A stretch of DNA of 6,663 nucleotides, from contig DAOUZV010000065.1 of the NCBI GenBank assembly GCA_030665485.1, forward strand, positions 1 to 6,663, in the 5' to 3' direction. Under the pieces are notes generated by a model that worked only from the letters and a program-made list of their open reading frames with translations, made no database searches and was not told the DNA's origin. Shown in pieces: positions 1 to 4,685 of the stretch; within the stretch, counting starts at the first letter, position 1, and every line of letters starts with the position of its first letter. Position numbers and translations under genes: made by a program. The stretch is from Chloroflexota bacterium (GTDB lineage: Bacteria; Chloroflexota; Dehalococcoidia; JABGRK01).

Positions 1-463
1 CCCCGTCGAGATCGTTGCCGCCCAAATCCTTGCCCGATTCCAATAGTCTAACAGTCTTTAATAGCTGAACCGAGTCCAAATCAAAAACGCCCTTGGCCTC
101 CTTGTGATCGCCCACTGGAACTGCATCGCCGGTAAGGCACAGCACATTATCCACACCTATGTAGTTGGCAAACAGCAAGTCTGCCTGAAGCGCTATGCGG
201 TTGCGATCGCGGCAGGTCATCTGCAGTATCGGTTCGACCCCTTTTTCTTTTAGCAGAAGGCATCCACCGACCGAGGGGAAACGCATCACCGAGCTCTGAT
301 GGTCGGTCACGTTTATAGCATCTACCGAATCTTTGATAAGATCAACATGATGCAGCATCTGCTCAAGATTGGTGCCCTTGGGCGGACCCACCTCGGTAGT
401 TATTACGAACTTGCCAGAATTTAGTGCTTGCTTAAACTTTGATACCATAACCGCATCCCCCAT
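1..463 (-). CDS. metF: Methylenetetrahydrofolate reductase, N-terminal 154 residues (3' end beyond window)
   Basis: MetF reduces 5,10-methylene-THF to 5-methyl-THF with a flavin (FAD in known family members) in the cytoplasm. In the Wood-Ljungdahl pathway this is the step that makes the methyl group. The reading frame stays open to base 1, so roughly the N-terminal half of a usual ~300-residue MetF is present. Visible landmarks are TTEVGPPKGTN at residues 22-32, with Glu24 at the position of the catalytic acid (Glu28 in E. coli MetF); TCRDRNRIALQADLL at 83-97; and LTGD at 110-113, where Asp113 matches the flavin-site Asp120 of E. coli. FDLDSVQLL follows at 127-135. The ATG at 463 is 2 bases after the metV stop and has no clear ribosome site. 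A second in-frame ATG at 448 lies 8 bases after GGGGG (461-457) and would start MVSKFKQAL, so it is a real alternative. Adjacency to metV supports a MetVF complex. Identification is secure; the start is not. Confidence 0.94.
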   Translation of the reverse strand, partial: MGDAVMVSKFKQALNSGKFVITTEVGPPKGTNLEQMLHHVDLIKDSVDAINVTDHQSSVMRFPSVGGCLLLKEKGVEPILQMTCRDRNRIALQADLLFANYIGVDNVLCLTGDAVPVGDHKEAKGVFDLDSVQLLKTVRLLESGKDLGGNDLDG

Positions 464-465
464 CT

Positions 466-1110
466 TTAGGTTATCTTTACTACTCTTGGCCGTGGCACCA
501 CCTGGTTATTCTTGGGAGGTTGATATTTTTTCATCAGCTCCAGCCTCTTCTGCTCAGCCAGCCTGCTATGTATAAGAGTCCAAGCACAGTCCCTGTTCTT
601 ATCCACCTCGCACTTGCCATCATTGGTGCCGCCGCATGGGCCATTTAGCAGACTCTTATGACAGGCAGTAATGGGACATATACCCGCCGTCTCACCCAAC
701 ACACACTGGCCGCACTGATCACAAACCTCATGATACTCTCCAAGTTTGTCCTCAAGCCCGATAAACAGTGTATCCAGAGCAGGAATAACCGGCTTTTTGA
801 TATACATGCTGATTCTGTGGACACCTAAAGCGCAGGACATCACTAAAATGGCGTTGGCGCTGTCAATAGCCAATTTGTTCTGCTCGAGCGTATCGGAGGT
901 CATATCATCGCAGGCAGTGGGAATAACGATAGTTCCGGTAACCAGTTTGTCCATTGCCTCAAGGGACTGCTTCATGGCAGCCACCTCGTCTACGCCACCA
1001 GTTTTGGTCATGGTGGCGCAGGTGCCACAGCCAGCTATAAATACACGATCCAAACCTTCGAGTAATTGCTGTATTTCCTCTACTGGTTTTTGCTTGGTAA
1101 TAGATTTCAT
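466..1110 (-). CDS. metV: MetV: methylenetetrahydrofolate reductase C-terminal-type zinc/iron-sulfur subunit
   Basis: This 214-residue cytoplasmic protein belongs to the family annotated as methylene-THF reductase C-terminal domain, called MetV in acetogens. There it forms a core complex with MetF and passes electrons to it. It is cysteine-rich in the family pattern: GCGTC at residues 27-31, Cys67, Cys93, CDQCGQC at 130-136, Cys145, Cys150, GPCGG at 157-161, Cys167 and Cys175. The cluster of cysteines from 130 to 175 is a likely metal/[4Fe-4S] site; family members are known to carry iron-sulfur clusters and zinc. The last ~25 residues are basic and proline-rich (KKYQPPKNN onward). Start choice is firm: GGAGG lies 7 bases before the ATG. 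The gene begins 13 bases after the upstream flavoprotein stop and ends 2 bases before the first metF ATG, so all three are probably co-translated. No signal peptide or membrane segment is seen. Confidence 0.93.
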   Translation of the reverse strand: MKSITKQKPVEEIQQLLEGLDRVFIAGCGTCATMTKTGGVDEVAAMKQSLEAMDKLVTGTIVIPTACDDMTSDTLEQNKLAIDSANAILVMSCALGVHRISMYIKKPVIPALDTLFIGLEDKLGEYHEVCDQCGQCVLGETAGICPITACHKSLLNGPCGGTNDGKCEVDKNRDCAWTLIHSRLAEQKRLELMKKYQPPKNNQVVPRPRVVKIT

Positions 1111-1117
1111 AGCTAAT

Positions 1118-1122
1118 CCTCC
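1118..1122 (-). promoter_or_regulatory. Ribosome binding site of metV
   Basis: A perfect GGAGG on the minus strand sits 7 bases before the metV ATG. It begins one base after the TAA of the upstream NuoF-GltD gene, in the 13-base gap between the two genes. This fixes the metV start at 1110. Confidence 0.85.
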
Positions 1123-1123
1123 A

Positions 1124-4100
1124 TTAACTCTCTAGATCGCATCTGAGGCATCTTTTTGCCTCCTCTCTAGCTTGTTGCTCAGACAGCACCAATTCTGTTT
1201 CCTTAAAGCTTGTTTTTCTTTCTTCAACAGATAGGCCAGGTATTTCAGGCCTGGACCTGGGTTCCCAGGTCTCTTCGCCTTCCTCCTGCGGGGTCTGCTC
1301 AAGCTCTTTCTGTACAATATCATCCTTGGTATCGTACATGATCACCCGCGACTGCTCACCCTTGAAGTACTTATCTATAGCCAGCGCAGCTCGTCTACCA
1401 GAAGCGATAGCTTCTATAAGCATTCCCGGGCCGGATACGAAGTCGCCACCGGCAAACACGCCATCGACGCTGGTGGCAAGCCTGTTATCATCAACAGCCA
1501 ATCGTTCCCACCTGGTGCGCTCAAGAGCGCTTTCTCTGGGCAAAAACGACAGGTCAGGAGCCTGACCCACAGCGGCAATTACCGTGTCAGCCTCCGCAAA
1601 GAACTCCGAACCGGGTATGGGCACAGGGCGGCGACGGCCGCCTGCGTCTGGTTCACCCAGTTGCATGCGGGTACACTGAAGCCCTGTAACCATCCAGTTA
1701 TCACTCTCAATACGAGTGGGGCTCACCAGGAAGTTAACATTGACACCCTCGGCCAGAGCCTCATCGTACTCCACTTCTGTAACCGGCATTTCCTCACGCG
1801 AGCGGCGGTAGAATATGGCAACCTCGTCAGCTCCTAAACGTATAGCGGTGCGAGCAGCATCCAATGCCACGTTGCCACCACCGATAATAGCAACACGGCG
1901 ACCGACTTGAACCTGTTTGCCGATTTTGACATCTCTCAAAAACTTGAGGCCGTAATAGAATCCCTCAAGGTCCTCAAGTTCACCGGGGATGCCCACCTGC
2001 TGGCTCCTCTGAGCACCAGCGGCGATAAATACGGCGGCATAGCCTTCTTTTTTAAGGTCATCAACGGTGAAATTGGTATTGATGGGCGTGTTGTACTTTA
2101 TTTCAACACCGCGTTTGGCGATATAATCTATCTCTTTTTCGATTATTTCTTTTGGTAACCGGAATTCGGGGATAGCCACAGAAAGCATTCCACCGCCGAC
2201 CGGCAATGCCTCATAAACCGTCACCGCATACCCCTCTCTGGCAAGGAAGTATGCACACGACAATCCACTTGGTCCTGCTCCTACCACCGCCACCTTTTTA
2301 TCGCTGGTTACCGAGAATGGCTCGGGATCGGGAAGATCATTTACGTGATCGAAATACCAGTCGGCGGCATAGCGCTTGAGTGCCCTGATATCAATGGACT
2401 CATCAAGCTCACCCCGCCTGCATCTGTACTCACAAGGATGGCTGCAAATGCGTCCGCATATGGCCGGAAACGGATTCCTATCCCTGATGGTTTCCACAGA
2501 CTCGAGGTACTCCCCTGCTGCGATATGGGCCACATATTTAGGGACATTGATCCCAGCCGGGCAGGTATGTTGACAGGGAGATATCATCAACGCGTCACAG
2601 GCAGCAGATGGGCACTTCTTCTCTCTGATGTGTGCCTCATATTCATCTCTGAAATACTTTAACGTGGTAAGAACTGGATTGGGGCTGGACTGACCCAGCC
2701 CACAGAGCGAGCAATCCTTGACTGTTTTAGCAATATCTAAAAGCATATCTATGTCACTGTCTGCACCTTTGCCCTGTGTAATTCTGGTTAAAATTTGAAG
2801 CATTTGACGTGTACCGAGGCGGCATGGGCTGCACTTACCACATGACTCAGCCTGAGTGAAGCTCAGGAAGTACCTGGCCATTTCCACCATACAGGTGGTA
2901 TCATCCAGCACCACCATGCCACCGGAGCCCATAATCGAGCCCAGATCTTTGAGCGTTTGATATTCTATCGATGTATCAAGGTAGCGGGCCGGGATACATC
3001 CGCCGGAGGGACCACCTGTTTGAATCGCCTTGAAGCTTTTTCCGCGTGGTATGCCACCACCGATGTCAAAAACGATGGTTGATATAGAGGTGCCCATGGG
3101 TACCTCAACCAAACCGCTGTTGGATATCTTGCCGGAAAGGGCGAACACGGTTGTACCTTTGGCATCATCTGTACCTATTTGCGCATACCAGTCTCCGCCT
3201 TTATCGATTATCACCGGAACGGTGGCCAGCGTTTTGACATTGTTGATGATGGTTGGCTTTCCATCCAACCCGGATTGCGCCGGATACGGCGGCTTGGGAC
3301 GCGGCATGCCGCGTTTGCTCTCTATGGACGCGATAAGAGCTGTCTCCTCGCCGCAGACGAATGCCCCGGCACCCTCTTTGATCTCTATATCAAAACTGAA
3401 ACTTGAACCAAGTATGCTCTTACCTAAAAAGCCCTTTTCTCTGGCCTGCTCAAGCGCTATTTGAAGACGCTCAACCGCCAACGGATATTCAGCACGCACA
3501 TAGACATACCCCTGACTTGCACCTATGGCATAGGCAGCTATGGTTAATCCTTCAATTAGCGCATTGGGATCGGCCTCGAGAATGGAACGATCCATAAAGG
3601 CTCCGGGGTCGCCCTCGTCCGCATTGCATATCATGTATTTGGGCTCGCCTGCGGCATCGTGGCAGCCCTGCCATTTGAGCCAGGTGGGAAACCCAGCTCC
3701 GCCGCGGCCCCTTAAGCCCGAGTTTTTGACCTCTTCAATAACTTGCTGCGGCGTCATCTCGGATACCGCTATTTTTAGTCCGTTATAACCACCCCTAGCG
3801 ATACATTGATCTATAACTTCAGGGTTGATGTGGCCGCAGTTGCGCAGAATAATCCGCAACTGTTTGGCGTAGAACTTCATTTCTGCATACTTAGGAACAG
3901 TGTCTCCTGAAGCCGAATCGCGGTAAAGCAGCCTCTCTACATATTTACCGTCACGCAAATGCTGTGTAACAATATCCTTGGCATCTTCAGGCTGCACCCC
4001 TATGTAAAAAACGCCATCCGGCTCAACTACCACGCTGGGCCCATGATCACATAGCCCGTGTCCGTGACACCCGCTTTTCTCTATGGTGGCATTAGGTATA

Positions 4101-4204
4101 TCCTGACCAATAATCTGATCCCTAATGGCATCATAAACAGCGCCGGAGCCCATAGATAAACACGGCGTTTCTTGGCACACAAATACTGTGCGATGATCCT
4201 TCAT
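1124..4204 (-). CDS. nuoF: NuoF-type NADH:acceptor flavoprotein fused to GltD/NfnB-type NADPH-dependent iron-sulfur flavoprotein (1026 aa)
   Basis: One unbroken frame joins two redox modules. Residues 1-90 are a thioredoxin-like [2Fe-2S] domain with Cys10, Cys15, Cys46 and Cys52. Residues 115-520 are the NuoF/HydB core: NADH/FMN motifs GLRGRGGAGFPTW (163-175), NADEGDPGAF (194-203), GAGAFVCGEETAL (278-290) and TGGPSGGCIP (396-405), then a [4Fe-4S] site at Cys455, Cys458, Cys461 and Cys501. HydB's ferredoxin tail is replaced by a GltD module: eight cysteines (531, 536, 544, 548, 583, 587, 591, 595) suited to two [4Fe-4S] clusters, an FAD fold GAGPSG (642-647), an NADP fold GGGNVA (775-780) followed by YRRSREEMP (799-807), which suits the 2'-phosphate of NADPH, and GGD (919-921). 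The tail has an acidic linker (960-985) and RCLRC (1018-1022). NuoF plus GltD with NuoE next door parallels StnABC transhydrogenase. Predicted role: linking NAD(H), NADP(H) and MetVF; 'glutamate synthase' is not supported, as no large subunit is seen. Confidence 0.93.
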   Translation of the reverse strand: MKDHRTVFVCQETPCLSMGSGAVYDAIRDQIIGQDIPNATIEKSGCHGHGLCDHGPSVVVEPDGVFYIGVQPEDAKDIVTQHLRDGKYVERLLYRDSASGDTVPKYAEMKFYAKQLRIILRNCGHINPEVIDQCIARGGYNGLKIAVSEMTPQQVIEEVKNSGLRGRGGAGFPTWLKWQGCHDAAGEPKYMICNADEGDPGAFMDRSILEADPNALIEGLTIAAYAIGASQGYVYVRAEYPLAVERLQIALEQAREKGFLGKSILGSSFSFDIEIKEGAGAFVCGEETALIASIESKRGMPRPKPPYPAQSGLDGKPTIINNVKTLATVPVIIDKGGDWYAQIGTDDAKGTTVFALSGKISNSGLVEVPMGTSISTIVFDIGGGIPRGKSFKAIQTGGPSGGCIPARYLDTSIEYQTLKDLGSIMGSGGMVVLDDTTCMVEMARYFLSFTQAESCGKCSPCRLGTRQMLQILTRITQGKGADSDIDMLLDIAKTVKDCSLCGLGQSSPNPVLTTLKYFRDEYEAHIREKKCPSAACDALMISPCQHTCPAGINVPKYVAHIAAGEYLESVETIRDRNPFPAICGRICSHPCEYRCRRGELDESIDIRALKRYAADWYFDHVNDLPDPEPFSVTSDKKVAVVGAGPSGLSCAYFLAREGYAVTVYEALPVGGGMLSVAIPEFRLPKEIIEKEIDYIAKRGVEIKYNTPINTNFTVDDLKKEGYAAVFIAAGAQRSQQVGIPGELEDLEGFYYGLKFLRDVKIGKQVQVGRRVAIIGGGNVALDAARTAIRLGADEVAIFYRRSREEMPVTEVEYDEALAEGVNVNFLVSPTRIESDNWMVTGLQCTRMQLGEPDAGGRRRPVPIPGSEFFAEADTVIAAVGQAPDLSFLPRESALERTRWERLAVDDNRLATSVDGVFAGGDFVSGPGMLIEAIASGRRAALAIDKYFKGEQSRVIMYDTKDDIVQKELEQTPQEEGEETWEPRSRPEIPGLSVEERKTSFKETELVLSEQQAREEAKRCLRCDLES

Positions 4205-4205
4205 G

Positions 4206-4685
4206 CTACCCCTCGTTTTTTTTGAGCACCTGCTCTACCCTCTTCGGATTCACATTGCCATACACAGTGCCCCCCACAACCAGATTGGGAGCCAGCGCGC
4301 ACACCCCGATGCAGGCAACCGTCTCCAGCGTATACTCCAGATCATCGCTGGTTTCTCCCTCATCAAGTTCCAGATGTTGTTTGACCAGTTTAAGTATTGT
4401 CTTACCACCGCGGACATGGCATGCGGTCCCACGACAAACTCTGACCACGTTCTTGCCACGAGGCTCGGTGTAGAGTTGTTCATAGAAAGAAATTATTCCC
4501 TGCACCTGGCTGGGATAAAGGCCCACCGCCTTGGCTATAATAGGTATGGACTGTGGCGGTATATGGCCAATTTCGTTCTGCAACCTTTCAACCAGCGGGA
4601 TAACTGGCCACTTGTCCTGGCAGCACTCATCGATGATTGACCTAACCTGCCCCATATCGACTTCAGGCGCTTTGGCTTTACGCAT
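4206..4685 (-). CDS. nuoE: NuoE/HydC-type [2Fe-2S] subunit (159 aa)
   Basis: This is a thioredoxin-fold [2Fe-2S] protein of the NuoE/HoxE/HydC family. Such proteins partner NuoF-type flavoproteins in complex I, NAD-reducing hydrogenases, formate dehydrogenases and Stn transhydrogenase. The N-terminal helical region (about residues 10-70) carries the family signature around LQNEIGHIPPQSI and GIISFYEQLYTEPRGK. The four cluster ligands are Cys84 and Cys89 (CRGTAC) and Cys125 and Cys129 (CIGVC), the canonical CX4C plus CX3C spacing. Length is normal for the family, with no signal peptide or membrane helix. The ATG at 4685 overlaps the stop of the upstream FdhA/NuoG-like gene by 8 bases, and its own stop is one base before the NuoF-GltD ATG. 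This suggests translational coupling and fixed stoichiometry with both neighbours. It probably shuttles or buffers electrons next to the NuoF FMN. The family is certain; the precise complex is inferred from neighbours. Confidence 0.94.
   Translation of the reverse strand: MRKAKAPEVDMGQVRSIIDECCQDKWPVIPLVERLQNEIGHIPPQSIPIIAKAVGLYPSQVQGIISFYEQLYTEPRGKNVVRVCRGTACHVRGGKTILKLVKQHLELDEGETSDDLEYTLETVACIGVCALAPNLVVGGTVYGNVNPKRVEQVLKKNEG
4209..4214 (-). promoter_or_regulatory. Ribosome binding site of the NuoF-GltD gene
   Basis: GAGGGG on the minus strand ends 4 bases before the ATG at 4204. It lies inside the last codons of the NuoE gene, whose TAG is one base from the next ATG, so reinitiation at this junction is likely. 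Confidence 0.75.

Noticed and set aside
1111..1123. Promoter or terminator between the flavoprotein gene and metV
   Set aside because: The gap is 13 bases and is taken up by the ribosome binding site. No hairpin with a T-run or -35/-10 pair could be supported anywhere in the window.
746..1135. Plus-strand open frame of 129 codons
   Set aside because: It is antisense to metV, which has clear family motifs and a good ribosome site. The plus-strand translation shows no recognisable domain.
2590..2620. Possible frameshift or assembly join creating the NuoF-GltD fusion
   Set aside because: The frame is continuous, the linker cysteines fit the GltD cluster domain, and no leftover start codon with a ribosome site is evident at the junction. 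A true fusion is the simpler reading.
1124..2620. Glutamate synthase small subunit
   Set aside because: The domain is GltD-like, but it is fused to NuoF, no GltB is in the window, and the neighbours belong to one-carbon and redox metabolism.
3030..3464. Plus-strand open frame of 144 codons (and 4203-4640, 145 codons)
   Set aside because: Both lie antisense to strongly conserved NuoF and NuoE motifs. Long antisense frames are expected here from codon bias.
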